Notes: generated by a model from the sequence alone, not told the origin. DNA of 64,000 nucleotides from Tubulanus polymorphus (GCF_964204645.1 NC_134034.1:923501-987500), one strand, 5' to 3'; counted from the first letter of the stretch, positions 1 to 12,600 are shown. Numbers and translations: made by a program.

Positions 1-1000
1 GATAACAAAAAAATAACTTAATTACCTGCGAGGTCATCAGACTGAATGATAAATCCAGCACGCACACGGCGCACGCAGGCGCACGCCGCGCACAGTTATG
101 ATAATTGCTTCGATCGCAATTTTACAATCATTATTATCCCGTAACTAATTAGGATAAAAAACAACAAACAGTCAGAGGCGACAATTTTGATTACGAATGA
201 ATGTCTCTATCTCCTCGCTGCCCTATAACCATTGGTAAGCATTATAAAATCCCTGCACATTAAGAATAAAAAAGATCGTCTGAAATGTTTCCTTGAGCTA
301 GTGTAGTTCACTTAACGTTCCGATCATAAAATCCTGATATTCATCTCCAGGAATACTAGGTGTTTTATCTCCTAATTAGTCTCTGTGCTCTGAATACACG
401 TGTACTCCTGAAGATGACCATTAAAACAAAACGTCGAAACATTGCGTAACCTATTAGCTCTTAATGAAACATATCTGACTCAGGTACTTCTCATTCCGAC
501 TGAGGCTGCAGGTTTTTATCTGATCACCGATTTGTCGGTGGTGTGTCGGTGTCCTGTGAACTATTGATATGATATTGACTCATATTTTACCGGTAACCCG
601 ATGAGTCGCCTGCGTGTCTGTCCGTGCGGCTGCACCCGTTTCAACCAGCGCCGAGAACCGGAGCCATCCGCCCCTTCGAGCACCGAACGCCCGAGCCGTG
701 CCGCCCCTTTCCTCTTAACGATTCTTCGGCCTTACTCAGCTCACAAATGATTTCGTAGGCTTTTGAGATACACTTTCATTTTTCGATAAGACACTCATAT
801 AGCGGTATAGCTTGCCTTATATAGCTCACAATATCGTGCAATTTTGTGATATAGCATACTTAAACATTCTTACACTCTTAGAGGTATTTTGTATCGTGTG
901 GTTTTATGATGTACTTAAAACATTTTTCAATATTATTTGAGGAGCTCAGATTAGACACACCTATTTATAGTGAGCTGACGGGCGGACCCAGTTCCACTTA
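1..1000. other. Intergenic sequence, no supported gene
   Basis: I see no convincing gene here. A GC-rich patch at about 590-720 contains a short open frame (601-750, + strand, 49 codons, starting Met-Ser-Arg-Leu-Arg and holding a CPCGC motif). It has no recognisable domain or splice context, so I do not call it a gene. At about 405-450 there is a segment of the form CCTGAAGATGA...GTCGAAAC that resembles the repeat array at 60.1-60.5 kb. Confidence 0.6.
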
Positions 1001-1079
1001 TGAGTCACTAATTTGACCCTACATGTGAAACATTGGAAAAATAAATGGAGCTCAACCGACATCACAGTAGAACTGAAGG

Positions 1080-1220
1080 CCCTGGACCCAGTTCCACAGT
1101 TATGAGTTAAGACTAGAATTAGGGTAGAAGGATTCAAGATGAATTCATTTTGATTCCAAAGAATCGAATTTAACGATCCACTCAGCGACAGAGTCGTCAA
1201 CTGTGCAGGTGGAACTGGAT
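1080..1220. repeat. Fragment of the CAGTTCCACAGTT inverted-repeat element
   Basis: Left part reads CAGTTCCACAGTTATGAGTTAA and the right end near 1200 reads CTGTGCAGGTGGAACTGGATCC, roughly its inverse. This matches the termini of the complete small element at 36654-36769, so it is probably a degenerate copy of the same MITE family. Confidence 0.5.
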
Positions 1221-1399
1221 CCATGGTTCATACTTAAGTCCAAAATTGCTCTTAAATCTAAAGACTGGTCTCAAGTTGTTAGGATTGGCTATAGAACTCG
1301 CGGACCTGGACTGGTTCAACTACGGAGTCGGCCTGTGATTTCTGATCCAATGTTGAATTCCCACCAAGAACTGTGGAAATTGGGTTTGACGTATGTTTA

Positions 1400-3980
1400 A
1401 GTCTAATGTCATTGGACCCGTATTCACAAAATTCTATATGAATACGGGGTCCGATTACAATACACTGTACAGTTTGAATATCGGGTGTTTCAATATCAGG
1501 AGAATCCACACTATTCTCACATCATCGCTGACGAAAAAAACTACTTCAATTGCAGCCGATATTTACAAGCGGGGCTCTCTCGCCACTTGTTATCAATGGA
1601 CACCATGGAAACTAAATGATTAAACGTTTTCGCCCCGCTCTTCGAAATCCATTATTGTAATAGATATCTAATGGTTATTTGTTTAAAGGTTTCTAGTATC
1701 GGGGAACCATATCGCATCTCCAGCCAAAATAACATTTGGGATTTCGGTAATGAAATGATGCATTTGAGTTTATGTTTTGAAAATCTATATATAGCCCCAA
1801 GGTTCCTTCGTTAAGTTTGAAATGTCAGAAAAATTAAAATTTGACCAGAAGCGATCTAGGACCCGTTTCCACGGTTACGTATCCACATGTTTGAGTAAAC
1901 TCCGAGTTGAGATAAGCTCATTTTCATTACACAGTCAAATTCCAACTCACTGTGGACTGGCCACTTCCCGAAAAATTGGTTAAAGTTAACCAGTGGATAG
2001 TTGACAAGAGTTAACCAGTGGATAGCGGACCAGTGGATATTCATCCACTAGTTATCTTTGCGCGACCTTTGAGCAACTGGCCCCCGGTTTACACCGTTGG
2101 ATATCGATGGTTTTTAAGAGGTGGTGAAGGGCGGTGGCTCTGGTAAAGTGTTTCAGACAACTCTGTTCGCATATCGTATAGCTATCATTATCGATACGAC
2201 TAATTCTGATACATAAACTACGGACCGGAAATGATTTTATAGCCACTTATTTGACAAGGGATTCACAGTAACCAATGGCAGCGCTAAAACGATCAGATTA
2301 TTTATACAACAATGATGACGGTTTGTCACGAACGATTCAAAATGCAGACTGATATATTCTCGGGCCATGTGTCGGTTCCGATACCATTAAAATTGATTAG
2401 TCCATTAAATTATAAATTAAGTCATTCGATAATATATTGAATATCGATATCGTTTCTAAACGTTCTGAATGGTTATTGTATATGCAGATAGCAATTTAGA
2501 CAGGAAATGTCTGCGTGTGGGTGGTGGCTGCGGGGGTGTCGCCGTTTCTAGCACGAAAGTTCCGCAGTGTCATTAAACAAGGTTAGTTACTTATCTGACC
2601 TCTTAGATACGAACCTCCCGTACACCTGGAGGCCACTTTCGCAACAAAGACGATTAAATATTTTCGATTAATGATAAACTTGAGTTAGAAAATCGATTTT
2701 GGAGTTGCTATCGTTTTGGAGGGGGCTGGAATTTCGCGGATCGGAATTCGTAGCACGAATAGAATGTCAAATCGTGGTCTAGATAATTACAATTAAGATA
2801 AGAAAGCTTTCTAATCTTTCACTTCGTTCATTTTTGTAGATAATTTTCTCCAACATGAAACATAAAGCGCTTACTATATCATGTTTTCTTGGGAATGAAT
2901 TGAATTGATTGGAATAGTTGATGACAGTTTCCTGGTTTGAATATGATTGATATTATAGTTGATAATATTCACATCAGTGATTTATTTATCTAAAACAGGT
3001 GTTTTTTCTCATGTTTAACAGAATCAATCATTAGCCGTATTTGAACCTATATAGTTAATCACAGCTGTCTCCAAATGGTTACTGTTTAGATTCATTAGAA
3101 AGTTAGATTTTATATTTCCTTCGATAACTTTGAAGTCCGCTCTACTGAAGATGAATGACGCAATTGAATACTAAAAATTCACGAAGTTGAAAGTTTGCTG
3201 TTTAACCCTAATTAAACGTTTAGAAAAGAACTATTTCCAACAGTCGAACGGAACAAATCATCATTGGCCTCATCATGATAGAAACAGCTATAACACTGAC
3301 GATCAATATCAGCAGAATTAACATCGTTAGATCAATGCGTTAATTTAGAATTCTATTTAATTCGTTTGTAAAGTGTATTAATAATCGTAATTCAAACGAC
3401 TCGAAAACAGAAACAGAAATATCCGGTATTACATCGATTACATAAGAAACTTTTTAAGTTATCCTGAATTACTCTGTAATCCGCATAAATAATGATTACG
3501 TTTAAGTTCCGTTAAGTTGCAAACTTCAGTTGGTCAAAACCTGTAAAACGTTAACCAGTCGATAGTTAACATCGTAGCAACTAAAACTACATGGTTTCTA
3601 TATATTGAATTTATCCGCCAGTTATCTTGCACAAACTTTTGACCAACAACTGCAACCCTCTTGCTCATCCATCCTTATCAGAAATTTAAAAACTCTTCAT
3701 AACAATAAGAAGATTTAAGCGTTTGCTCACCTTTGAAACCAGTTGAAAAGAAATATCTCGCAGTTTTTTTAAAACAAACAACTCTCAGAAAAATCCGACT
3801 TTGACCGTGCAATGCAGTAATTATTGTCACCTCCGGGTGATGTGTCTGGCTGCATGCAGCAGTAGTAACTATTAATTGTTCGCACTGCAGCCCCGTTTAT
3901 TTATACCGATACACACACGCGTTTATTTTTACCCCAATCGGAAATTCCCTTTATCGTGACTAATCGGCAAGTTCCGGAAA
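1400..3980. other. Intergenic AT-rich stretch
   Basis: All frames are broken by stops and no exon with flanking splice signals and protein-like composition was found. Short dispersed repeats occur (for example GTTAACCAGTGGATAG at about 1985-2030). No gene is supported. Confidence 0.6.
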
Positions 3981-3984
3981 ACCG

Positions 3985-4140
3985 ATTGTCGTCTTGACAC
4001 GCGGCGCATGCGCACTAGTACGACGCGTGTAATTGCACTTAATCAAAAAGTTCCATAAATGTATGTATATATGGGATCGGAATGTAGGAGATCGCGGCCT
4101 GAGTGACACAGTACTGACTGACTGCTAGCCTTTGTTTGAT
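3985..4140. promoter_or_regulatory. Candidate CpG-rich promoter with NRF1-like site
   Basis: A CpG-rich island in AT-rich surroundings contains GGCGCATGCGCAC, a close match to the palindromic NRF1 consensus, followed about 50-60 bp downstream on the + strand by TATATATGGG. Further CpG-rich sequence with GCGATCGCGCGCGCC follows to about 4200. No coding exon is recognisable just downstream on either strand, so the target gene and orientation are unknown. Confidence 0.3.
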
Positions 4141-4639
4141 AACAACCCGCTCTTTCACCTCCATTGATGACACAGCGATCGCGCGCGCCGACAGCGCTGT
4201 CATCCGCTATTAAAATTCCTCAACGCCATAAAACTATTTGTTTTAAATATTATCGATGATGCGATATTAATACGCTATTGAAGGTACTTAGAACCATTGC
4301 ATAGCACAAGGTGTGGGACATATCGCGGAACACGTGACGTGTGCTAATATTTACTATTTAGACAATCAACGACCTCCGTGTAAAGCGCAATCGGTGGTGA
4401 CAAAACAAAATTCCGAAATTCAAAAACTTTATTGAAGTGATTAACATCGTGGCCGTTTCGGCTTTTGAACTTCTGTGGAGAAATCCTACGAGAAAATTGA
4501 CGTTTAGATTCAATTCTTGCGAGCCGTTTTTAAAAGACTAAGAAAGTAGTGACGTTGAGACTCAATTCTGAGAGCCATTTTCAAAACATGTTTCGAAAAT
4601 GGCTGAATTTGAAATAAACTGTCAAGAACTGTAAAACTG

Positions 4640-4830
4640 AGTCATAAAAATGTGGAACTGAGTCCAGAACTGTGGAACTGGGGCGAGAACTGTGGAACTG
4701 GGTTCAGGACTGTGGAACTGGATACAGAACTGTGGAACTGGGTCACAGAACTGTGGAACTGGGTACAGAACTGTGGAACTGGGTCACAGAACTGTGGATC
4801 TTGGTCCTAAACTGTGAAACTGAGTCCAGA
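4640..4830 (+). repeat. 20-21 bp tandem repeat, unit like AACTGTGGAACTGGGTACAG
   Basis: About nine imperfect copies of a 20-21 bp unit containing CTGTGGAACTGG. The same core forms the ends of the MITE at 36654-36769, the 44-bp satellites at 13.6, 23.1 and 50.5 kb, and another 20-bp array at 44.69 kb. The open frame through it is a by-product of the repeat. Confidence 0.8.
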
Positions 4831-7260
4831 ACTGAATTCTTTTTAAAACCATTGATGATAGTTTCCTAGCCTGATCTGCAGTGTAATTAAGTAGTTTAAA
4901 CGAGCAGTGAGTCATTATACAATAACGACTTTCATGCCGGATTTTATAAACGATAAATAGTTTTATCGCTGTATCAATCAAACCAATGTTTGCTTCCTGT
5001 TTTTGTTCGGCCATAAATAGAGAATAATAGAGAATTCGGTGAATTCTATTTTCGACCGAGAAAATTTCCACCCGCACGTTATTAATATCGCTCGACGTCC
5101 GTTAATGATCGCGAAAAACAGAAAAACCCTGAAACTTTTAAAGAATTGTTTTGTTTCGCTCATAAAACGTACACGCGTCAAGCGAAGAGATTTTATACTC
5201 GTTGAAAAAGAAATTATTTTCGCTTTTTATCTTTTTGGTTGTTTTACTTAAACGCCAAATGGGATTCTCTTGCAATCGGTATTATCGTCGCTCTTATCCT
5301 AATCTGTTTGATTGATAAACTTCGCCAACTCAGATTTTTAACTAACTTTTAGACAAAATCTTTCTCTAACTACCTGACGTATTGTACTATCCCTCGCTCG
5401 GACACTGCCGTTTATACCTGACGTCTCAGTTTGTCCAAGTCAATTGCGATGATTTCGAAATCGGAAATCGAAGTACAGATATCAGAATTTCTTGTTTAAA
5501 GGAAGCGGTAGATTTTATTAAAGAGCCTTCAGCTATTTATCAAAAAAGGCAAACGTAATTTTGACTGTTCAAATGAAGGGTGGCTCCGATGAGCTATGAA
5601 ATGTAATAAATGTATACTTTTTGCCGTTTTAATCTAAACCGCTGGCAAGAAATTGGCCATTTTGGTTAGGTTTGAACTGACTAGCCTGTGATATAGAATT
5701 ATCCAGGCTACCCGTCTGTTGGCTGTGGTCTGTATCACTGATATTCCATTGTTTTGTAAACCAGGAAAATATTTTCAATATTTAGAGAAAAAAAACCCGA
5801 TCGGTAACGTTTTTCGGAAAGTAACGCAGAAGTTATTGCGGTTGAATTCCACGAGGGATTGTTATCTGTTTTATTCAAGAATTGCAACATAACGGAATTT
5901 TCCGAGGTCCCATCAGCTCGGGTACACGTGGAGTTCTACTACGAGAACTTACCCTGGCAAGCAGCCATTAAACACTTGACATACCTGAGAACAGATAACG
6001 GCGCGGGAATGAATATAGCATAATAGTTTGTTGCTCGCGTCTGTTCGATACGAGACCCGGTTTTAGCGGTTTCGATTTAAAGTAGGATTGGTTTTATTGC
6101 CAATCGAAATTTCAGAAAAGTATTTTATCACTGACACTAAGGTTCCATCTAGAATTCCCCGGTGAACAATTCCAGGAGAAGATTTCACAGTTATCGAAAT
6201 TGCGTTGAGATCGCTCTTTACGCATGTTGAATTCTCGAGCCAAATTCCGCAGTTAATCGGTTAATCTATAACACTATAAACCTTAAAAAAATGTGAATGA
6301 ACTGATTTAAAGACACCTTCCCAGGGAGCTGTGCTACTGGGGTCTGATTCACTCCCGGGATGGTTAGGGCGGGTTTATAGGAATCTTCTATAGGAATCTT
6401 ATATAGGAGAGTACCTGGAGATAGGAATGGGCACTTAATTTGAAAAGGGCAGATTTTTTTTTGAAAATGTGAGGGCTGCAAGGACGATATTTGATGTGGG
6501 CTTCTGGTGGCCCTCCCACCGAAATATTAGTGTTGCTTTTTGCTCTGGGTTGCTTTTTATTTTCATTTTTACGACCTATTTGGATTTATTCGTTGTCCTT
6601 GCCAGACTTTTTAGAAGGAACATTCGAATTTTGAAGGGGTTTGGACTAGTCCACCCGGTCACCCTCCTATATCTACCCTTGGGGGTTACAGAGAGCAAAC
6701 ACCGAACTATAGCCTTGGAATGATAAGAGGGAATGGAAAAGGGAGGGGGTGGGGTGAAGGGAGGGGGCGAACATCAAGCGACGACGCATCGCGATAAAAA
6801 TATTTTGAAGGGTTTCTATCTTCCCGCATCTTTCCCACCCGCCAACCCGTCGGCATCAGACGGGTTGGCGCTGCTCGATAAGGCTTCCCTAAAAAGTTCT
6901 GACATTTCAATAAAAGTCGTGGCTTTTTGTGCGACATTTAACTCGAATTATAATGTTTTTCGAGACCAGAAATAAAAATCTGGCGGTTCCTGAATCGACG
7001 ATGAAAGTCAGTGCGCGATCGAAGATAACGATCAGCAGGATTTATTTATACTCCGCTATTACTTGTTATAATCGGTTAAACGCTGTTTGTTACAACTCTA
7101 GGAGTAGTAATCGGTTAAACGTTACTCTAGGAGTAGTAACCGTAAATAAACTATAGAAAAAAACTAGAAATAGTAGCAGTAAAAATAGCGGCATCAGTTT
7201 ATAACGGGTAACAGAACCGCATTTTTATATGAACCATCTTTTATAAACAAGTCAGATTTA
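4831..7260. other. Intergenic stretch with a G-rich tract
   Basis: No supported gene. A guanine-rich run at about 6733-6772 (several runs of three or more G on the + strand) could form a G-quadruplex. Short direct repeats (TAATCGGTTAAACG) occur at about 7070-7120. Confidence 0.6.
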
Positions 7261-7264
7261 TTAT

Positions 7265-7890
7265 GATGTCTTTTATGAACAGATTAAAGATAATATTATG
7301 ATGTCATAGGGGGATCTATGGGAGACGGACTTATTTTCTAGAAGTACCTTTTCAGATCTTTGATGATGTCATAGAGGGTGTATAGAGGCAGACTTATTTT
7401 CTAGAAGTGTCTATAGATCTAATCACTAAAAGACAATTTGATGATGTCATAGGGGGATTTATGAAGGCAGACACTAGAAGTGCCTATAGATCAAATCACT
7501 AGTAGACAACTTGATGATGTCATAGGGGGATTTATGGAGGCAGACATCTTTTCTGGAAGTGTCTATAGATCAAATCACTAGTAGACAATTTGATGATGTC
7601 ATAGGGGGATTTATGAAGGCAGACACTAGTAGGGTCTATAGATCAAATCACTAGTAGACAATTTGATGATGTCATAGGGGGATTTATGGAGGCAGCCATC
7701 TTTTCTAGAAGTGTCTATAGATCTAATCACTAATAGACAATTTGATGATGTCATAGGGGGATTTATGAAGGCAGACACTACAAGTGTCTATAGATCAAAT
7801 CACTAGTAGACAATGTGATGATGTCATAGGGGGATTTATGGAGGCAGACATCTTTTCTGGAAGTGTCTGTAGATCGAATCGTGAAGCAGT
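7265..7890 (+). repeat. 79-bp dispersed tandem repeat array 1
   Basis: About eight imperfect copies of a unit of about 79 bp that starts TTTGATGATGTCATAGGGGG, continues through GGAGGCAGACATCTTTTCTA and ends ATCAAATCACTAGTAGACAA. Some copies are a few bases shorter (ACACTAGAAG variant). The same unit forms arrays at 48.1, 56.2, 61.3 and 62.6 kb, always in the same orientation. Confidence 0.9.
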
Positions 7891-8582
7891 GGTGGCAAGC
7901 TGTTGACTTTCTACAGGTTTCTACAAGTCTGTATTTATACCAGTTAAACATGAATCTATTTTTTCCCTTTCGATTTTAATTAAATTCAAACAATCGATTC
8001 TTCTCACACTTGACCGACCTCAATTCAACAACGCGCGATCATTATTTCAATTCAATTCATATTAAAGTTTTATTTTACTGTCAACATTAATTTAATTCAT
8101 GTACCGTAAACATAAACCTTCGTTTTATCGAGTTTAAAGTTAGTGAAATATGTTTGAAATATTCCGGAAAATTCTTGACATGATTTCAAAGTGACATTTG
8201 GCGGTCAATTGTTGTAGGATAGCAGTACAAACTTCAAACACACACGTTCAATACGTGGAGATTGCTTGAAAAAATGACATTCTTTCAAGCAATAGTTAAA
8301 ACGTTATTCGCCATGCTCGTGGCCAAAAAACCCTGATATTTTTCCAAGTGGCTTTTGCCCTTTTCGTGGCTTGATTTGGACCTGCCCTTGAAAATCCTGG
8401 CCACGTTCATGCAACCTACGTATTTGTATCTGAGTTAAAAAAACAGAACTGGGTCCAGTTTCACGAAAAAGTTTAAGTCTTAAAACGGTTAAGTTTGAAT
8501 TGTTGTCCTCATTGAAAACATGAAGTAACCAATGGCAATTACACCAAAAATTTGAGGTTAAATTTTTCGTGAAACCTGGCGC
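7891..8582. other. Non-coding stretch, possible 3' exon not resolved
   Basis: On the minus strand a good acceptor (pyrimidine run then AACTCAG) lies at about 8436-8450, followed by an open segment down to about 8304. Spliced to the exon ending at 8883 (phase 1), this segment reaches a stop after four codons, so it is either a very short C-terminus or not an exon. Text such as CACGAAAAGGGCAAAAGCC looks repeat-like. I leave it unassigned. Confidence 0.3.
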
Positions 8583-8878
8583 AGGACTCATAGAATTTTG
8601 AGAGAGAGAGAGGCAGAGAGAGGAGAGAGGGACAGAGAGGAGAGAGAGGGAGAGGAAAAGGAGAGAGGCAGAGAGAGAGAGAGGGGAGATAGAGGAGAGA
8701 GAGGTTAGAGAGAAGAGAGGGAGAGAGAGGAGGGGAAGAGGGGAGAGAGAGGAAAAGGAGAGTGAGGGGAGAGAGACAAGGACAGAGAGGAGAGAGAGAA
8801 GAGAGGGACAGAGAGAGAGGAGAGAGAGGAGAGAGGGGAGAGAGGGAAAAGAGAGGGGATAGAGGGGAGGAATGACAC
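8583..8878. repeat. Purine-rich low-complexity tract (GAGAGG)n
   Basis: About 295 bp of almost pure A/G on the + strand. It lies directly downstream of the splice donor of the minus-strand exon ending at 8883, so in that transcript it would be a pyrimidine-rich intron segment. Ser/Leu/Pro-rich open frames across it are low-complexity artefacts. Confidence 0.9.
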
Positions 8879-8882
8879 TTAC

Positions 8883-9789
8883 CGGTTTTAGTATCAATAA
8901 TAATTTTCGCTGCTGATTTTTTCGGTCTTGCGTCTTGTTCATTTTCCTCGCGTATTTCACTCAATAGCATCAGAAAATCTTCGTATCTCATTTTCAACTC
9001 TTCAGACGTTATTCCGCTGTTTATCAGCTCTAACGATCTCTCCAACGATAATCTGTATAAAGATGGCGGCGACGCGAAACCGTATACCCTCGGTATCTTC
9101 TGCTGCAGCTCAAGCTCGTCTATTTCCGTCGAACCTTCGGTACTTTCCGCCGAAAAGAGTTCCGAATTACTGTTCTGTATTTCACTGTAATCAGTTTTTG
9201 CGAAGTTTTTCTCGTGTGTGCCGTTTCTAAGCTCGCGTTGCCGCGCTACCGCCCTGGTGACTGTCTCCGTTGCTATGGCGGATCTCCCCGTGGAGGCCGT
9301 ATCTTCCGTCGTCATGGTCACCGCCGATGATGACGTAATGATAGCGGACACGTCGGGTCCGCTTTGACCTTCACCGTCTCTAGATTCCGTAGTATCGTCT
9401 GTTTGAGAAGAACAGGTACACGTGACGTCACTACAAGTTCTCCTCGACAGACGGAACGCTCCGACTTTACGTAACTTATTCCGTTGCCGTTCCGCTCTGT
9501 TGGTCGAGTCCCGGTGACCCGCGGCAAGCGAGTCTGATGATAACATTGGCCGCGTTTTTATTTTCGGTACGGACACGATTCGTGGACGATGAAATCGCTC
9601 TAGAATTCGCAGACGATTTTCGTCAATCGGTTCCAGTAAGGCGGTCGGTTTTTGCGTCGTAGCTGTTGTTGATATCGCCGTGTTGTTGTTTATAGCAGCC
9701 GGTAATGTGAGGTTCAATAATTGCGAAGGTTTACGGCCCGTATCGCCGGAAGTGTGTCTAATAATGACATCGGCGCACATGGTGCCCAT
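8883..9789 (-). CDS. Coding exon of an unrecognised protein
   Basis: A long minus-strand frame of about 302 codons is read from an ATG at 9789 (a second ATG is at 9780) to a strong donor, CCG|GTAAGT, at the 8883/8882 boundary, leaving phase 1. A possible acceptor (GAGACAG, boundary near 9794) lies just upstream of the first ATG, so the ATG may be internal. The product is hydrophilic and Ser/Thr/Arg-rich. Its only structured-looking part is near the end of the exon, a Leu/Glu-rich segment around SLERSLELINSGITSEELKM that is likely helical. I recognise no domain and see no signal peptide or membrane segment. Coding status is supported by the long frame, GC-richer composition and the good donor. 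The continuation downstream is not resolved. It may belong to the same locus as the exon at 10276-10572, but that exon ends in a stop codon. Confidence 0.6.
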
Positions 9790-9837
9790 CTCAGCTGTCT
9801 CACACAGAGGCACCGGAGTCTTCAAGTTATAATGTCC

Positions 9838-10230
9838 CAGATTGTGACTCTGAGTGCTGGAGTCTTTCCCTGATAGTGACTCTGAGTTCTAGAGTCTTGA
9901 AGTATGTACCAGATAGTGACTTTTCACGCTGGAGTCATTAAGTATGTCCTAAGAGAGTGAATCCCAGAGAGTGACTCTGAGTGCTGGAGTCTTTAAACCA
10001 GTGACTCTGGGTTCTGGAGTCTTATCGTATGTACCAGATAGTGACTCTTCACGCTGGAGTCATTAAGTATGTCCTAAGAGAGTGTCTCAAAGTGCTAGAG
10101 TCTTTAAGTATCTCCCAGATAGTGATTCAAAGTGCTGGAGTTTTTAAGTATCTCCCAGATAGTGACTCAAAGTGCTGGAGTCTTTAAGTATATCCAAGAG
10201 AGTGAGTGACTCAAAGTGCTAGACTTCAGC
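9838..10230. repeat. Tandem repeat, GTGACTCTGAGTGCTGGAGTC units
   Basis: About eight degenerate copies of a unit of roughly 45-55 bp with the core AGTGACTC..AGTGCTGGAGTCTTTAAGTAT. It separates the two minus-strand coding exons of this locus. Confidence 0.8.
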
Positions 10231-10275
10231 TCAGTGTTCGAACTAATTAATAAAGCCACAGATTATTTCTGCCTT

Positions 10276-10572
10276 CTATTCCACGCCGCACACTCGAGAC
10301 TGAACGAATCTCTGACTGTCCACCAGAATGTAGAATGCCGTCGTCGTCGTGAACCTCGAATATTCTTTAATCATTAAAATCTCAGGAATTTCTTCGGTAA
10401 ATTGTCCGTGACGGTGACCGCGCTCGCGGACACCGACAACCAACAGAGAATGAACCAACGACCACTCCTTATACGAGTATTCAGGTTTACTGTGAACCCT
10501 GATGACCCATTTCGCGTGTAGCGCTGCGTGTGCTGCGTGTGTTGCGAAATTATCGGCTTTTATTTTGATCTT
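10276..10572 (-). CDS. Terminal coding exon of an unrecognised protein
   Basis: A minus-strand exon begins after a good acceptor (TTTGATTTCATTTCAG, boundary 10572/10573) in phase 0 and runs 98 codons to TAG at 10276-10278. The peptide contains an Ala/His-rich helix-like stretch (FATHAAHAALHAKWVIRVHS), then WSLVHSLLVV and a C-terminus ending RVCGVE. It looks like a compact folded segment, but I cannot assign a family. No upstream exon of the same gene was found between 10.6 and 17.6 kb, so the rest of the protein is missing or hidden in the repeat-rich interval. It may be the last exon of one gene, with the exon at 8883-9789 starting another, or an alternative last exon of the same gene. Confidence 0.5.
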   Translation of the reverse strand, partial: KIKIKADNFATHAAHAALHAKWVIRVHSKPEYSYKEWSLVHSLLVVGVRERGHRHGQFTEEIPEILMIKEYSRFTTTTAFYILVDSQRFVQSRVCGVE

Positions 10573-10599
10573 CTGAAATGAAATCAAAAAGTTCAAAAT

Positions 10600-12300
10600 G
10601 AAACGTTATTATAGTACAACGTACCACTCCCCTATTGAGTTAAATGAGGTTTAATCTTTTAATCCGTTAATCCGGTACGCTTCGTGTGTACAGTGAAATA
10701 TTTGTGGTTTTCATTGACGGCTGCGAGTTTCCTCTGAGGCCTGAGATTTAACAGTTTACAGAGGAGGGCCCCGCTGGTAGCTGGACCTCCCATATCTTAT
10801 CACCTAAAGCCCCTACAGTAAAGTATATTAGGTCTGGATTGCTCAAAGTTTGACCACTTTTAGACTTAAGTCACGACTGTGTAAGTAGCCCCGGACGATG
10901 ATCTCTATATTGTGAGTTCAAAACGTCAGTTGCTTTTATTTATATCATATGTTTCGAATTAGAGGCGTATCGTTTTTAAATTTGTACATAGCGGTTTCTA
11001 GTCATATTCATAGTTTATTTTGTGTTTTCATATTCATGTCGAGGATACATGTTATTACATGTTTTTCAGCGCACGTATCTGCGCGTGGTTTCAAGCACGA
11101 GTGAAACTACTTAAAGAAAAACCCCACTTCATTTCTGCTGTTATAGTGTTGAATATTCGAACTTTGTTCTTTCTTTCTGTTTATTTGCATTCGTGAAAAC
11201 TACTTCAGAAATTCTTGCACGCGAAACTATATTTATAACGCGGCTCGGTGGAGATGTGGAGTAGTTTCCTATTGAAATGTTAGGAAAGAGGAAATGCAGA
11301 GTCCAGAAGAAAGAAGGACATTCCTCAGATAAATCAACCGTGTCAATAGACACAATCAGGGTTCTGCCATCGGGGTCAGATATTTCTAGAGAAATGCACC
11401 GGAAATCGGTTCTACCACCGGAAATGATGTAATATTTCCATAGAGGGGATCAGCATCAATTTTGAAGCAGGTTTTGAAAACCTTTGTCCTGACAGAAAAT
11501 GACGAGACAAGCTTTAAGAATTTTGTTCTACAAGCACCTACATTAATGATTAATTTTCAACTTGCAGTTTTCAAAACGCTGAATGTTAAGCCCCTGGGCC
11601 GGTTTTATAGACTGGTATCAACTTTAACCCAGGGGCCGGTTGCATAGTCATGACTTAGACTTAAGACCTTTACAAGAAAATATATTGTTATCACATTTCA
11701 TTATTTATTATCATTATCATTTATGGGGGGTTCCTGTCCCCTGAAAGTATCCCCTATATAGATCCAGACACCCAGAACTCCGATCTGTTCTAGTGATAAC
11801 AGTAATGGCGCGGCATGTCTGTTTCATGTGGTCACAACCTACGATTGCTATCAACGAATATAGGAAATTTTTCGGTTGTAAATATTTCACCTTTGTTTCG
11901 CTTGGAGTCAATTTTGCGGTGGCGCTCACCGCCGACCCCGACCACGCTGTCACTGTCTATTGTTTGAATCGTGGTCGCTATTGACGCGCGCACAAAAACA
12001 AGTCATTATAATATTTCATATCTCTGTGGTCGGCGACAAAAATATCTGGAATTCCTCGCGGTTTTCACTATTCCACGGTCATTTATATACAAATAAATAA
12101 TAATCGTCAACCCCGGCCCGCTTATTGAATGAGTTTTAAACATAGGTGCAGAGATAATATACCTGTTTGTTTTTGGGATTACTCACATACTGTGTGATGA
12201 GGTCACGCAAACTATTACTGTCGTTATAAATCGATTCGTTTAAATAGTTTATTTTATTCGGTGTAAAAATTCCGAAAGTATGACGTCATGGCAGACGACA
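10600..12300. other. Intergenic stretch with MITE fragments
   Basis: No supported gene. Fragments of two inverted-repeat families occur: GGGCCGGTTTTATAGACTGG near 11600 and CAGGGGCCGGTTGCATAGTCATGACTTAG at about 11631-11660. Confidence 0.6.
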
Positions 12301-12309
12301 CCTGGGGTC

Positions 12310-12600
12310 ACGTTGTGCAGTCGTGACTTCAGAAGTGTTGTTAGATTGTTTATAGAAACAAAATGATTTTAGACTGGTCTTAAGTTGTTAGATTGGTTAT
12401 ACAAACAAAATGAGCTTAGACTGGTCTTAAGTTGTAAGATTTGGTTAGACTAGGTTAGACTGGTCTTGTTAGTTTTTGTAGAACCAAAATGAGCTTAGAC
12501 TGGTCTTAAGTTGTTAGATCGGTTTTAGAAACAAAATGAGCTCAGACTGGTTTCACTAAGTTGTTAGATTAACTGAACTAATATGAGTTTAGACTAGTCT
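12310..12600 (+). repeat. Degenerate tandem repeat, GACTGGTCTTAAGTTGTTAG units
   Basis: About four or five copies of a unit of roughly 60 bp built on TTAGACTGGTCTTAAGTTGTTAGATTGG. The same text is the interior of the CAACTGGCCC-type MITE at 63569-63713 and of the array at 45.84-46.02 kb. Confidence 0.75.

Noticed and set aside
961-1623. Several short overlapping frames on both strands
   Set aside because: They fall on MITE fragments and have no coding signature.
8304-8960. Minus-strand Ser/Leu/Pro-rich frames across 8.58-8.88 kb
   Set aside because: They are translations of the purine/pyrimidine low-complexity tract, which follows a strong splice donor; treated as intron.
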